Shown: one piece after another, positions 54,044-63,263 of the stretch
Numbering within the stretch: position 1 is the stretch's first letter
Layout of the letters: the number at the start of each line of letters is the position of its first letter
DNA from: Moorella glycerini
GTDB taxonomy: Bacteria > Bacillota > DSM-521 > Neomoorellales > Neomoorellaceae
DNA length: 64,000 nt
Direction: 5' to 3'
Assembly (NCBI RefSeq): GCF_009735625.1
Contig: NZ_CP046244.1
Location: 682,001-746,000 of the forward strand
Program-made: the position numbers and the translations under genes
Notes under the pieces: model-generated
The model's database searches: none
The model's input: only the letters and a program-made list of their open reading frames with translations
Told to the model about the DNA's origin: nothing

Positions 54044-55453
54044 ATGACTACGCCATTACCCATTGTAACCGAAGTCAAAGCACCTCCAGACCCGGAGGCC
54101 CTTTATGCCGCCATCACCGGCGGCCGGGAACACAGCTTCCTGCTGGAAAGCGCCCTTTTTCACCCCCGCTGGGGCCGCTATTCCTTTTTAGGCAGCGACC
54201 CCTTCCTGGTAGTCAAGACCAGGGGCTACCAGGCCCGGCTCTCCTGGCCCGGTCAACCGGTGCAAACCCTTACCGGCAATCCCTGGGAAATCATCCGCTC
54301 CCTCCTGGCCCGCTACAACCTTCCCCGGCGAGAACACCCCATTCCTTTCACCGGTGGCATCGTCGGCTACCTGGCCTATGACCTGGGCCGTTATATCGAG
54401 AAACTACCGTCCCGGGCCGCCGATGACCTGCCCTTCCCGGAAAGTTACCTGGCTTTCTATAGTACCATCGTAGCCATCGATCATCACGAGGAAAGGGTCT
54501 ACGTGGCTGCCAGCGGTTTTCCGGCTACCGGTCCTGCTGCCGTAAAAGAAGCCCTGGCCCGGATAAAGGAAATAACTGCGCGCCTGCAAAAGGTAAGACC
54601 CCTGCCGCCCCCGGCAGGGGCCAACGGCACCAGAATACCCGTTAATTCCCTCTTTACTCCCGAATCTTATTGCCGGGCCGTCACCAGGGCGAGGGAGTAT
54701 ATTGCCGCCGGGGATATTTTTGAAGTAAACTTATCCCAGCGCCTGCAGACAGAGCTTGCTGTAGAACCCTGGGAGCTTTACCGGCGCTTGCGGCGGGTTA
54801 ACCCGGCTCCCTTTGCCGCCTACCTGCCCTTAAAAGAAGGCACCATCGCCAGCGCCTCGCCGGAAAGGTTTTTACGGGTCAGTCAAGGCCAGGTAGAAAC
54901 GCGGCCCATTAAAGGCACCCGGCCCCGGGGCCGGACCCCGGCCGAAGATGCCGCCTTACGCCAGGAGTTATGGAACAGTGCCAAGGACCGGGCCGAACTG
55001 GTGATGATCATCGACCTGGAAAGGAACGACCTGGGCCGGGTCTGCCAGGTAGGGTCGGTGCGGGTGCCGGAGCTTTTTGTCCTGGAAGAATACGCCACCG
55101 TTTTCCACCTGGTAAGCACCATCACCGGCACCCTGCAGCCCGGCAGGGATATGGTGGACTTGTGGCGGGCCACCTTTCCCGGAGGTTCCATTACCGGGGC
55201 ACCAAAAGTACGTTCCATGGAAATCATCGAAGAACTGGAGCCGGTAAGGCGCAGCGTCTATACCGGCGCCATCGGCTACCTGGGTTTTGACGGCGAAGCC
55301 GACTGGAATATCGTCATCCGCACCTTTCTCCTGGCCGGCGACCGGGCCTATTTCCAGGTCGGGGGCGCCGTCACGGCAGAATCAGAGCCAGAGCGGGAGT
55401 ACCAGGAAACCCTGGACAAAGCCCGGGGGCTGATCCAGGCCCTGCGATTATGA
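54044..55453 (+). CDS. pabB: Aminodeoxychorismate synthase component I
   Basis: 469 residues, chorismate-binding enzyme. GTRPRGRTPAEDAALRQEL, DLERNDLGRVC, GGSITGAPKVRSMEIIEELE and GYLGFDG are the family motifs. The active-site segment PIKGTRPRG carries the Lys typical of PabB; anthranilate synthase TrpE usually has Ala there. It makes 4-amino-4-deoxychorismate for folate. pabC follows; no glutaminase (pabA/trpG) gene is adjacent. The TRAP-type leader links it to tryptophan supply, as for the shared amidotransferase of Bacillus. A TrpE role is the alternative. Confidence 0.87.
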   Translation: MTTPLPIVTEVKAPPDPEALYAAITGGREHSFLLESALFHPRWGRYSFLGSDPFLVVKTRGYQARLSWPGQPVQTLTGNPWEIIRSLLARYNLPRREHPIPFTGGIVGYLAYDLGRYIEKLPSRAADDLPFPESYLAFYSTIVAIDHHEERVYVAASGFPATGPAAVKEALARIKEITARLQKVRPLPPPAGANGTRIPVNSLFTPESYCRAVTRAREYIAAGDIFEVNLSQRLQTELAVEPWELYRRLRRVNPAPFAAYLPLKEGTIASASPERFLRVSQGQVETRPIKGTRPRGRTPAEDAALRQELWNSAKDRAELVMIIDLERNDLGRVCQVGSVRVPELFVLEEYATVFHLVSTITGTLQPGRDMVDLWRATFPGGSITGAPKVRSMEIIEELEPVRRSVYTGAIGYLGFDGEADWNIVIRTFLLAGDRAYFQVGGAVTAESEPEREYQETLDKARGLIQALRL

Positions 55454-55553
55454 AAGAGGAGAAAACGGCGCCCGGAAGGAAACTGCCGCCGTTCTTTCCG
55501 TCCTACGGCCCGAGCCTGTGGCCGCTCCGGCGAAGACCAGGGAAAGTAGAAAA

Positions 55554-55582
55554 AAGCTCACCGGCAGGTGAGCTATTTTCGG
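55554..55582 (+). terminator. Hairpin between pabB and pabC
   Basis: AGCTCACC-GGC-AGGTGAGCT followed by ATTTT, just before the pabC ribosome site GGAGGAA. It may attenuate pabC or hide its ribosome site. Confidence 0.6.
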
Positions 55583-55594
55583 AGGAATACACCC

Positions 55595-56431
55595 ATGCCT
55601 GCAGCAATCGTCTACTTTAACGGCTCTCTCCAGCCCCTGGCAGGAACGGCAATCAGCCCCGCCGATCCCGGTTTCCTGTACGGGGCGGGGTTATTTGAAA
55701 CAATCCGCATCGAAAAGGGCAGGGCCCTTTTTCTCGCCGAACACCTTCAACGTCTTACCAGCAGTGCCCGGCGCCTGGGCTGGCCTGTACCCGAAACCTC
55801 CGGCCTCCCAGCAGCTATGCAGGCTACCATCGCCGCCAACCAGGTGACCACCGGCCGCGGCCGCCTGAACTTTTTCCAGGGCTGCCAGGGCTACAACCTG
55901 ATGTTTACGGCCGAAAACGGCCTGCCCTATACACTGGAAGATTACCGCAAGGGCTGCCGGGCTGCCATAGTCACCATTCGCCGCAACCAGCACTCTCCCC
56001 TGGCCGGCCTCAAGACCATGAACTACCTGGAAAACCTCCTGGCCCTGGCCGAAGCCCGGAAGAAGGGTGCCCGGGAGGCCCTGCTTTTGAACCTTGACGG
56101 TAACCTGGCCGAAGGCAGCCGCAGCAACCTCTTTCTTATCCAGCAAGATACCCTTTATACTCCCGACCTGGCCAGCGGCCCCCTGCCCGGCCTGGCCCGG
56201 GCCCGGGTGCTAAAGCTTGCCGCCGGCCTGGGCCTGGCGGTGAAGGAAGAACCCTTAAAGCCCGAGGCTCTCCTGGCTGCCGGGGAGGCCTTCCTCACCA
56301 ACAGCTTGATGGAGATCCTTCCCCTGACATGGGTGGACGACCGGCCCGTCGGCAACGGCCGGCCAGGCCCGGTGACAGCATTGCTCCAGGCCAGGTATAG
56401 TGAGGAAAAATTTAGAAAACATAGTTGTTAA
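55595..56431 (+). CDS. pabC: 4-Amino-4-deoxychorismate lyase (class IV aminotransferase fold)
   Basis: 278 residues from the ATG at 55595, which follows GGAGGAA. Fold-type IV PLP enzyme: DPGFLYGAGLFETIRIEKGR near the start, PLP Lys in GLKTMNYLENLLALAEA, Glu in NLAEGSRSNLF, and TNSLMEILPL. It releases pyruvate to give p-aminobenzoate. Branched-chain or D-amino-acid aminotransferases share this fold, but position after pabB favours PabC. Confidence 0.85.
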   Translation: MPAAIVYFNGSLQPLAGTAISPADPGFLYGAGLFETIRIEKGRALFLAEHLQRLTSSARRLGWPVPETSGLPAAMQATIAANQVTTGRGRLNFFQGCQGYNLMFTAENGLPYTLEDYRKGCRAAIVTIRRNQHSPLAGLKTMNYLENLLALAEARKKGAREALLLNLDGNLAEGSRSNLFLIQQDTLYTPDLASGPLPGLARARVLKLAAGLGLAVKEEPLKPEALLAAGEAFLTNSLMEILPLTWVDDRPVGNGRPGPVTALLQARYSEEKFRKHSC

Positions 56432-56794
56432 CAGCAACTACCAGGTGAAGTAGGCATGGGACGCATGGCTAAAGCCGGTTTTCCCATGCCCCTTCCCGAA
56501 CCAAGCTTGTGATTTTCAGCGCACCTGGCTCTCTATTACAAACCCAGTTAAGTCTCAGGTCATTTATGCTTACATTAAAAGCCTAAAAGCATGTAGATTG
56601 CTGATAGGGCTTTTCCTGCCTTGAAATTTTCGCATGCTGGATAGGGATATATGATAGTTTGGTGATATGGTAGCATCGGTCTTGACAAATATCATAGAGT
56701 TCTCACGCTCCTCGTAGTGGGGAGTAGGTTTCTCTTCCAGGGACAATCTCTCTTATCGAGGTTTCTCTTCTACTCTGACCTCCGGATCACCTTC

Positions 56795-57290
56795 TTAAAG
56801 TTGCGCCAGAATGTTGAACAGGGAGATGGCAAGGACATTCACGACGATAAAGGCGTCAGCGGGCAACAGATTAAATCCCCGCCATCTCTCCCAGGAACCG
56901 CCGGCAATCACCACGAGCAACCCGCTGAAGGCAAGGATGATTCCGCCCGTTTGTTTCAGGTTGGGCACCTTCCTCCACCCCACCGCCAACAGCAGATTGG
57001 TCACCGCCGGAGTGGTGGCCACGATTACGGCTGCGTTGGTGGCGGTAATCCCCCCGCAGGCCCCATGCCAGGGTGGAGTATGCCACCGTGATGCCCAGAA
57101 AGCCGAGCAGCGCCAACCCGGGCAAGTCTTTCCTGTGTACGCGTAAACGGCTGCTCCAGTAAGTCAGCGGGAAAAAAGGACCATCAGGGCCAGGAGCCCG
57201 CGCAGGGCGGACAGGGCCACCGGAGGTATCAGGGATGTGATCACCCGCCCCGCAATTTTATTGCCCCCCTACAGGAAGGCGGGGAAACCG
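56795..57290 (-). pseudogene. Decayed EamA-family (DMT) transporter
   Basis: Pieces in different frames line up as one N-terminal half of an EamA transporter: WGGNKIAGRVITS, IPPVALSALRGLLALMVLF, LPGLALLGFLGITVAYSTLAWGLRG, then ATTPAVTNLLLAVGWRKVPNLKQTGGIILAFSGLLVVIAGG and a final helix ending ILAQL. At least two frameshifts and loss of the C-terminal half make it non-functional. It lies in an otherwise empty 1.3-kb gap (56432-57722) where I see no other gene. Confidence 0.72.
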
Positions 57291-57722
57291 TCAGGCACAA
57301 GTAAGCCAACCAGCGACTGCCCGAAGTCGACGGTGGGGTGTTTCGTCCTGTGCTTCAGAAGTGATTGGAGACTGTTCGTGCATGCCTTTTATCCCCCCAT
57401 CTGTGCCTTTCTCCGCGATCATTGGTGTGAATGTCCCGCCCTTCCGGGTTTTTTAGGTCATTATATCTCTGATCACCGTTGAAAATTATGATAAAAGAGG
57501 GCAGTGGGTGAGGCCCACGTACCCTCTCTACTAGCTGGAAACAGCTACCTTTTATGTTCCGCGTTGTGTTCCGCGCGCATCTCCAGGTCGGCATACTTCT
57601 TCAATGGCTTTGCCTACACCCACGGCGGGGGCAGGGCCGCATGGAATTAGGCACGGTGGCCGCCTAGGCGGCGCGCACTGAAGCTCCGGTGAGGTCGCGG
57701 GCCATGGACGACGGGGGTCTGT

Positions 57723-58712
57723 TTACCTGGCATACTCGTCGGCGGCCTTGATAGTCCAGTATACGGCCCGGACCGTGGGGGTTGGCACCCCCAGCCGCTC
57801 CCCGATCCGGTACATGGTCCCCATCAAGGCGTCCACCTCCGTCTTTTTCCCACGTTCCAGATCCCTGGCCAGGGAAGTGTTGCCGTGGAAGCCCTTCTGG
57901 TACAAGGCTTCGGCCATGGTACGTACAAGCTCGACGGCTTCCACCAGGGGCAGGTTTCCTACTTCTTTGATCCGGGCCACGTTGATAAAGTAGTTGCCAG
58001 GCTCCAGGCCCTGGGCTCTCATTACCGCCACGCCTTCCTTCACCATATGCACGTATAGCTGGGCCCCGGCCAGGGTGCGCACCGCCGGTGCATAACCCAG
58101 CCGGGTGGCGCCGCATACACCCGAAGCGGCGCAAATCTGGACGAACTTGGTCCACTTGGCGACCTTGATCTCGGTGATGGTCTCGATACTCATCCCACCC
58201 CGGCGGAAGACCTCGGCCAGGGCTTCTACCCTCTCGCTGCGGGAACCGTCAAATTCCCCGAAATAGCTGGTGGAAGCCAGGGCATACTCGATCACCCCCG
58301 GCGCGGGCATATCCGCTCCTTCGATAGTGACACCACCGATAACTTTTTCCCAGCCGAAGACCTCGGCCAATCTTTCCTCGTGGGTAATGCCGTTCTGGAA
58401 GGAAAATACGGTTTTCACCCTGTCGCGAACGGGGCGAACGCTTTCCAGGGCCGTAGCCATGTCTTTATCCTTGACCGTCACCAGCAGGTAATCGATGTCG
58501 CCTTCTACCTGGGCAATGTCCGTGACCGCCCGCAGCCCTTCGCCGCTGGCGTACCTGTCGCCGCCCAAAGGACCGGTCAGGAACACCCCCTTCTCATTGA
58601 TGGCCCGCGCATGGGCCTCCCGGGCCACCAGGGTGACCCGGGCGCCGCCCTCCCAGGCCTTCACCCCAAAGAGGGTCCCCAGGGCCCCGGCGCCAAGGAC
58701 GACAAGATGCAT
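57723..58712 (-). CDS. Ketopantoate-reductase-family oxidoreductase (PanE/ApbA-like)
   Basis: 329 residues from the ATG at 58712, preceded by GAAAGGAG. NADP-binding VVLGAGALGTLFGVKAWEGG at the start, the family Lys/Asn region (FSFQNGITHEERLA; IKVAKWTKFVQICAASGVCGATRLGY) and a helical C-terminus with the substrate-binding pattern (GNTSLARDLERGKKTEVDALMGTM). It reduces a 2-oxoacid or similar. Its place in a catabolic cluster with an MFS symporter and a tartrate-type dehydrogenase argues against a pantothenate role. Confidence 0.83.
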   Translation of the reverse strand: MHLVVLGAGALGTLFGVKAWEGGARVTLVAREAHARAINEKGVFLTGPLGGDRYASGEGLRAVTDIAQVEGDIDYLLVTVKDKDMATALESVRPVRDRVKTVFSFQNGITHEERLAEVFGWEKVIGGVTIEGADMPAPGVIEYALASTSYFGEFDGSRSERVEALAEVFRRGGMSIETITEIKVAKWTKFVQICAASGVCGATRLGYAPAVRTLAGAQLYVHMVKEGVAVMRAQGLEPGNYFINVARIKEVGNLPLVEAVELVRTMAEALYQKGFHGNTSLARDLERGKKTEVDALMGTMYRIGERLGVPTPTVRAVYWTIKAADEYAR

Positions 58713-58785
58713 TTGGAAAACACTCCTTTCGCAGGATAGTTCACACAGATCTAAACGAGTCATAACCCTTGATCATGCGCTTGGC

Positions 58786-60135
58786 CTAATTGGGCAGGTC
58801 GCCACTTTTCCCGCCGGACCCCACCCGGCTTGCCCGGGCCGCCCCCATGAAGCTGGGCTGCATTATGAAAATAATCAGCACTAATAACACCAAGAATACC
58901 CACATGCCTCCCACGTAACCACCCGTGGCATCCTTGAAGGCCCCCATGAGGTAGGGTCCCACAAAGCCCCCCAGGTTCCCGATGGAGTTGATCATGGCCA
59001 GACCCACGGCACTTTCCGCGGTACCCAGTCCCTTGTTGAAGTGGGCCCATAGAATCGGTGTGGTTCCGCCCATGCCCAGGAAGGCAAGGGACATCCCTCC
59101 TACCGTCATAGCCAGGGTATGGGCATTGATGAGCATGATGATTCCAATAGCGCATACGCTGGCGCCGATAGTAAAGTGCCAGTGCCGCTCATTGGTCAGG
59201 TCGCTGTGCCGGCTCCAAAGCGTCATGGTGGTGATAAGCGCCAGGGGGGGAAGTGCTCCCAGCCAGCCGATCTGCACGGTGGTCAGGTATTGAGCCACGC
59301 CCTTGAAAACCAACGGTGTCCAGAAGACGAGGCCCCAGCTAACCAGCATACAGACAAAATAGACGAAGGAATAGAAGAGGAAGCGCGGATTCCACAGGAG
59401 GCGAAGGGCGGAAGCAAGGTTTTCGTGTTCCTGCCTTGGGCCCCCCGCAGCCTCCCGGTCCGCCTTGAGGCGTTCCAAAAGCCACGTCTTTTCTTCTGGT
59501 TCCAGCCACTTGGCCTCTTCCGGGCGATTGTCCAGCGCGGACATGAAGATGATGGCCATAACGACGGCCATGGCTCCTTCGATGATGAACAGCCAGCGCC
59601 ATCCGGGGAGCCCTATGGCTCCGTGGGTCGCGCTCAGGATCCAGCCGGCCAGTGGGGCGCCGATGAGGGACCCCACCTGACCGCCGGCAAGGAAGGACCC
59701 GGACATAAAGGCTCGTTCTCTTTGTGTCGTCCAGTAGGTGGCATAAAGGAGGCAACCCGGGAAGAACCCGGCTTCTGCCGCACCCAAGAGAAAGCGGAGA
59801 ACGTAGAAGGTTGCAGCGTTATGGACAAAGCCCGTGGCTATGGTGACGATTCCCCAGGTGATCATGATCCTTGCCAGCCAGACCCGCGCACCTACCTTGA
59901 CCATGATCATATTGCTCGGGACCTCAAAGATGAAATAACCGATAAAGAACAGGCCCGCACCCAGCCCGTAGGCTGCCGCAGATAATCCCAGGTCCTTGTT
60001 CATCTGCAGGGCGGCGAAGCTGATATTCGTGCGGTCCACGTAGGCCACCGCCATACCTAGTATCGTGAGGGGCAGGATATGCCACAGAACCTTATTGGGC
60101 ACCCTTTTTTCCATGCTTACTGTTTCGGCTGCCAT
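58786..60135 (-). CDS. MFS anion:cation symporter-type transporter
   Basis: 449 residues, twelve helices. WHILPLTILGMAVAYVDRTNISFAALQMNKDLGLS is the typical opening of the ACS family (tartrate, galactonate, phthalate uptake), followed by GYFIFEVPSNMIMVKVGARVWLARIMITWG and RFLLGAAEAGFFPGCLLYATYW. It probably imports the acid degraded by this cluster. ATG after GGAGGG. It lies 118 bases after the dehydrogenase gene on the same strand. Confidence 0.9.
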   Translation of the reverse strand: MAAETVSMEKRVPNKVLWHILPLTILGMAVAYVDRTNISFAALQMNKDLGLSAAAYGLGAGLFFIGYFIFEVPSNMIMVKVGARVWLARIMITWGIVTIATGFVHNAATFYVLRFLLGAAEAGFFPGCLLYATYWTTQRERAFMSGSFLAGGQVGSLIGAPLAGWILSATHGAIGLPGWRWLFIIEGAMAVVMAIIFMSALDNRPEEAKWLEPEEKTWLLERLKADREAAGGPRQEHENLASALRLLWNPRFLFYSFVYFVCMLVSWGLVFWTPLVFKGVAQYLTTVQIGWLGALPPLALITTMTLWSRHSDLTNERHWHFTIGASVCAIGIIMLINAHTLAMTVGGMSLAFLGMGGTTPILWAHFNKGLGTAESAVGLAMINSIGNLGGFVGPYLMGAFKDATGGYVGGMWVFLVLLVLIIFIMQPSFMGAARASRVGSGGKSGDLPN

Positions 60136-60252
60136 CGTCTTTTCCCTCCTCTTTTTCGTGAAAAATCCCTTTGGCGGCTAGACTAACCCTGCTGATCTAC
60201 CGTCGGCTCCCCCCTTTACACCTCAGATGTTTCTTTCCCCCGGCTTCCGTGC

Positions 60253-61374
60253 TTACGCCCTCAGCAGGGCATCCCCCCTCGCGCGGATCGTTTTTTTCAC
60301 CGCCTCCCCCACCTCGGTGGTGGAGCTCCGGCCGCCCAGGTCATAGGTGCGGCATTTCCCTTCCGCCAGTACGGCCTCCACGGCTGTCATGACCAGCCGC
60401 GCCGCCGCCGTATCACCCAAGTGCTCGAGCATCATGCTACCCGCCCAGATGGTGGCTACGGGATTGGCCTTGTTCTTGCCCTTGTGTTTGGGGGCCGAGC
60501 CGTGAATGGGTTCAAACATGGACGGGTACGCCCGTTCGGGGTTGATGTTGCCGCCGGCGGCGACTCCCATCCCTCCCTGGATGGCCGCGCACAGGTCAGT
60601 AATGATATCTGCGAAGAGATTCGACCCCACAATCACGTCGTAGTATTCCGGCTGGCGTACCAGCCACATGGTCAGGGCGTCCACCAGGGCCTTGTCACGA
60701 TGGACGTCGGGATATTCCGCCGCCACGGCGTCGTAGATCTCGTCCCAAAAGACCATGGAGTAGTTGAGGGCGTTGGACTTGGTGCAGTTGGTAACCATGG
60801 GCCGTGGACCACCCGGCCGCGCGATGCCTTCCTCCGCCCGGCGCCGCGCCAGGTCGAAGGCGTAGCGGATAACCCGCTCCGTACCCTTGCGGGTGAAGAT
60901 AGAGGTCTGGATGGCCACCTCATCCGCGGTGCCGGCCTTAAAGCGTCCGCCCAGCCGGCTGTATTCCCCCTCCGTGTTTTCGCGAATGACCACGAAGTCA
61001 ACCACGGCGTCGGGCTTCAGCTTAACGGGAGAATCAACCCCCGCCAGGAGTTTGACCGGTCGGATGTTGACGTACTGGTCAAAACCCTTGCGTATGTCCA
61101 GCAGCAACTCCAGGCTCACATGATCGGGGACCCGCGGATCGCCGATGGCGCCCAAATAGATAGCATCGAAACCCTTCAGGATATCCAGGGCGTCCTCTGG
61201 CATCATCCGCCCGTTCTGCAGGTAGTACTCCGAGCCCCACGGCAGGATTTGAAATTCCAGGCGGCTGCTTCCCAACGCCTCCACGGCAGCATCCAGGACC
61301 TCCATACCGACCTCGAGTACCTCCGGCCCGATGCCGTCCCCGGGGATGGCGGCAATACGATACTCAGCTGTCAT
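60253..61374 (-). CDS. Isocitrate/isopropylmalate-type dehydrogenase (tartrate/D-malate class)
   Basis: 373 residues from the ATG at 61374; upstream open frame lacks similarity. NAD-dependent decarboxylating dehydrogenase family: AAIPGDGIGPEVLE, DFVVIRENTEGEYSRLGGRF, NCTKSNALNYSMVFWDEIYD, VGSNLFADIITDLCAAIQGGMGVAAGGNINPE, MFEPIHGSAPKHKGKNKANP. The ENTEGEYS segment and length resemble tartrate/D-malate dehydrogenases more than leucine-pathway LeuB. It acts on a 2-hydroxydicarboxylic acid in the cluster's pathway. Confidence 0.85.
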   Translation of the reverse strand: MTAEYRIAAIPGDGIGPEVLEVGMEVLDAAVEALGSSRLEFQILPWGSEYYLQNGRMMPEDALDILKGFDAIYLGAIGDPRVPDHVSLELLLDIRKGFDQYVNIRPVKLLAGVDSPVKLKPDAVVDFVVIRENTEGEYSRLGGRFKAGTADEVAIQTSIFTRKGTERVIRYAFDLARRRAEEGIARPGGPRPMVTNCTKSNALNYSMVFWDEIYDAVAAEYPDVHRDKALVDALTMWLVRQPEYYDVIVGSNLFADIITDLCAAIQGGMGVAAGGNINPERAYPSMFEPIHGSAPKHKGKNKANPVATIWAGSMMLEHLGDTAAARLVMTAVEAVLAEGKCRTYDLGGRSSTTEVGEAVKKTIRARGDALLRA

Positions 61375-61398
61375 GACAGTCGCTCCTTTGCTGTTGGC

Positions 61399-61489
61399 CT
61401 TGTCTGTCCTGTTGTCCCGGGAACTGTTTTTTATGGCGGGGGCTTTAGGCCCCCGCCTCGCTTCTTGTCTGTCCTGTTGTCCCGGGAAC
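61399..61489. repeat. Pair of 26-base direct repeats flanking a GC-rich hairpin
   Basis: The same 26 bases (CTTGTCTGTCCTGTTGT... ending CCCGGGAAC) occur at 61399-61424 and 61464-61489. Between them is the perfect hairpin GGCGGGGGC-TTTAG-GCCCCCGCC (61435-61457), with a T run on its 5' side on plus. No T tail follows on either strand. It lies between two co-oriented genes. Confidence 0.8.
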
Positions 61490-61505
61490 CGCTGGCGCCT
61501 GTAAC

Positions 61506-62468
61506 TTAGCAAACCCCCAGTTCCTTCAGCCTGGCGCGCAGCCATTCCTTGCGTTCGGGAGCCACGTCGCGCACCGGCGGCAGCATCGGCCCGGCCTTCA
61601 GCCCGATGGCCTCGTACCAGGTCTTCATCATGGCCAGGGCCGAGGCGTAGGTGGCTGTCTTGACGATCTCCCAGAGAAACACGTCGTCGTACAAGTCGCC
61701 CACCGGCCTGAGCTCCGCCCACTTCTGGTAGGCTTCCTCCCACTTGCCGGCCCGGGCCAGATCCATGTACTCCTTCATCAGGTGGCGCTTCTTGCCGTAG
61801 ATGATGTAAGACAGCTCACCATAAATGACCTGCCCGCCGTGACGCAGGTCGTCCAGGAAAAACCGTTCCCAGGGCTCGGAGACAATAAAGTCATCACGGA
61901 GTTCGCGCCGCAGTTTCAGTGTCTCGGCGTGATTCAAGGATCCCTGCTTCACCGCCACCACGGTTTCCAGGTCCGCCAGGCGTTTCATAAGGTCGAAGCT
62001 CAACACCTTCCCGGACACGGGAGTGCGGTAAAGGCAGATGGCCAGGTTGGAGTGGTCGCTCATGTACTTGAAGAAGTCGTAAATCTCATCATCGGTCCGG
62101 AGCTGCACCGCCGGATTCATGACTTCGGCACCGCTGTAGCCCAGCTTTTCCACGAAGGCCATTTTTTCCAGGGCCTGGTGGACGCTGGGGTCCAGGATGA
62201 TGGTCCAGAGGTCCATGCGCCCCTTGTTGGCATCGGCCACGATCTCGTGGTAGCGGAACCAGTCCGAGAGCTTCACGTTCCAGCACTCGGAAATGAATCC
62301 GCCCACCACCAGGCCGTTCACGCCCATGTCAATATAGGCCTCGATGTTCTCCCGGATACCCTCTTCGTCCAGGGTCAGCTCCGGCGTCATGGGTGTCGGA
62401 GGACACATGTAAAAGTCACGAAGATGCTCCTTGCACCAGGCCTTGGCTTCCTTGCGCGTGAATTCCAT
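61506..62468 (-). CDS. DapA-family (dihydrodipicolinate synthase/N-acetylneuraminate lyase) enzyme
   Basis: 320 residues, class I aldolase barrel. The Schiff-base Lys is in ETVVAVKQGSLNHAETLK, the catalytic Tyr in ICLYRTPVSGKVLS, and MCPPTPMTPELTLDEEGIRENIEAYIDMGVNGLVVGGFISE is the usual N-terminus, with Ser/Glu in place of the TTGE motif of DapA. Such variants are sugar-acid dehydratases or hydroxy-oxo-acid aldolases rather than lysine enzymes. It precedes the dehydrogenase gene on the same strand. Confidence 0.85.
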   Translation of the reverse strand: MEFTRKEAKAWCKEHLRDFYMCPPTPMTPELTLDEEGIRENIEAYIDMGVNGLVVGGFISECWNVKLSDWFRYHEIVADANKGRMDLWTIILDPSVHQALEKMAFVEKLGYSGAEVMNPAVQLRTDDEIYDFFKYMSDHSNLAICLYRTPVSGKVLSFDLMKRLADLETVVAVKQGSLNHAETLKLRRELRDDFIVSEPWERFFLDDLRHGGQVIYGELSYIIYGKKRHLMKEYMDLARAGKWEEAYQKWAELRPVGDLYDDVFLWEIVKTATYASALAMMKTWYEAIGLKAGPMLPPVRDVAPERKEWLRARLKELGVC

Positions 62469-63050
62469 AACTTCATTTCCTCCTTATTATTTTTGATTTT
62501 ATGATGACCCGCGCCAATGGCGCGCGACCCATCCATACCCCGCCAAGCAGTACCAACTTCGCCACATTACTGCGTCCCTGGTTTCCACCCCGCACCTCAT
62601 GCGGGAAAACGGGAAAGTACCCATCTTTGGTATAACCGGTAAGACCACAACTCATACAAAAGGGGAAGCCCGGCGTGTGCGTGCGCCTTATAGACCTTCG
62701 TCAAATTACGTTTTCCAGTTTCGAGGCCTGCAGGCCGACCTGTTCCCCGCCCGAATTTCTTCCCGCCAGCGGCTGGCTCTGCCCTCTGCCTGCCCTATAC
62801 GCAGCGAGGGCGAGGGTCACGCCGGCGATAACGAGAAGCGCGCCAACTTTTTCCGCATATCCACAATCTGCTTCAATGCCCTGTCCTTTTTTTCCTTAGA
62901 CTTTTCCCGGGCTTTTTCCTGCATTTTTCATTTTTTCGTGCTAGACGCACTGCATGGCGGGTGAACACCTCCTCCCCAGCGTTCATTTATTGAGACGGCG
63001 GAAGTCGCCCGGTGCCCGATGGGCGCGGCAGGGTGCTCGTCTATGAGCAC
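62469..63050 (-). other. Gap between the DapA-like gene and the MoaD-like gene
   Basis: About 580 bases. Apart from the frameshifted small frame at 62701-62924 (separate entry) I see no gene. No clear terminator or promoter pair was identified, but a new promoter for the downstream genes is likely here. Confidence 0.4.
62701..62924 (-). pseudogene. Frameshifted small membrane protein
   Basis: From an ATG at 62924 the frame reads MQEKAREKSKEKKDRALKQIVD. In the next frame, one base away, it continues YAEKVGALLVIAGVTLALAAYRAG...NSGGEQVG and ends at 62701. A charged N-terminus plus one membrane helix suggests a real small protein interrupted by a single-base loss. Without a homologue this is tentative; a sequencing error is the other explanation. 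Confidence 0.4.
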
Positions 63051-63263
63051 CTATCCCCCGCTCAGGGGCGGAAAGATCTCCACCGTGGCATCAGGATCGA
63101 CCACCGCCTGGACGCTGCGTAGGGAACCGTTGACCAGGACTGCGTAGTAGGGCGGCACTTCCAGGCCGGCCTCGATAAGCAGCGCGTGAAGGGAAACGCC
63201 CGGTCGATCGGGCAGGAGCAATTCCCGCACCGGCCCGGTTTCCGGCTGGAAGTAAACCTTCAC
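63051..63263 (-). CDS. MoaD/ThiS-like sulfur carrier protein
   Basis: 70 residues, ubiquitin-like fold ending in the required Gly-Gly (VEIFPPLSGG). LPDRPGVSLHALLIEAGL and YYAVLVNGSLRSVQAVVDPDATVEIFPPLSGG are typical. Stand-alone copies beside aldehyde:ferredoxin oxidoreductase genes probably supply sulfur for the tungstopterin of that enzyme. It overlaps the oxidoreductase gene by four bases. Confidence 0.9.
   Translation of the reverse strand: MKVYFQPETGPVRELLLPDRPGVSLHALLIEAGLEVPPYYAVLVNGSLRSVQAVVDPDATVEIFPPLSGG

Noticed and set aside
53830-54078. 82-codon minus frame across the TRAP leader.
   Set aside because: It is the antisense of the triplet repeats and the tandem duplication, with repeated residues as a consequence and no family match.
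54044-55453. Anthranilate synthase trpE.
   Set aside because: The TRAP leader suggested it, but the Lys in PIKGTRPRG and the following pabC favour pabB.
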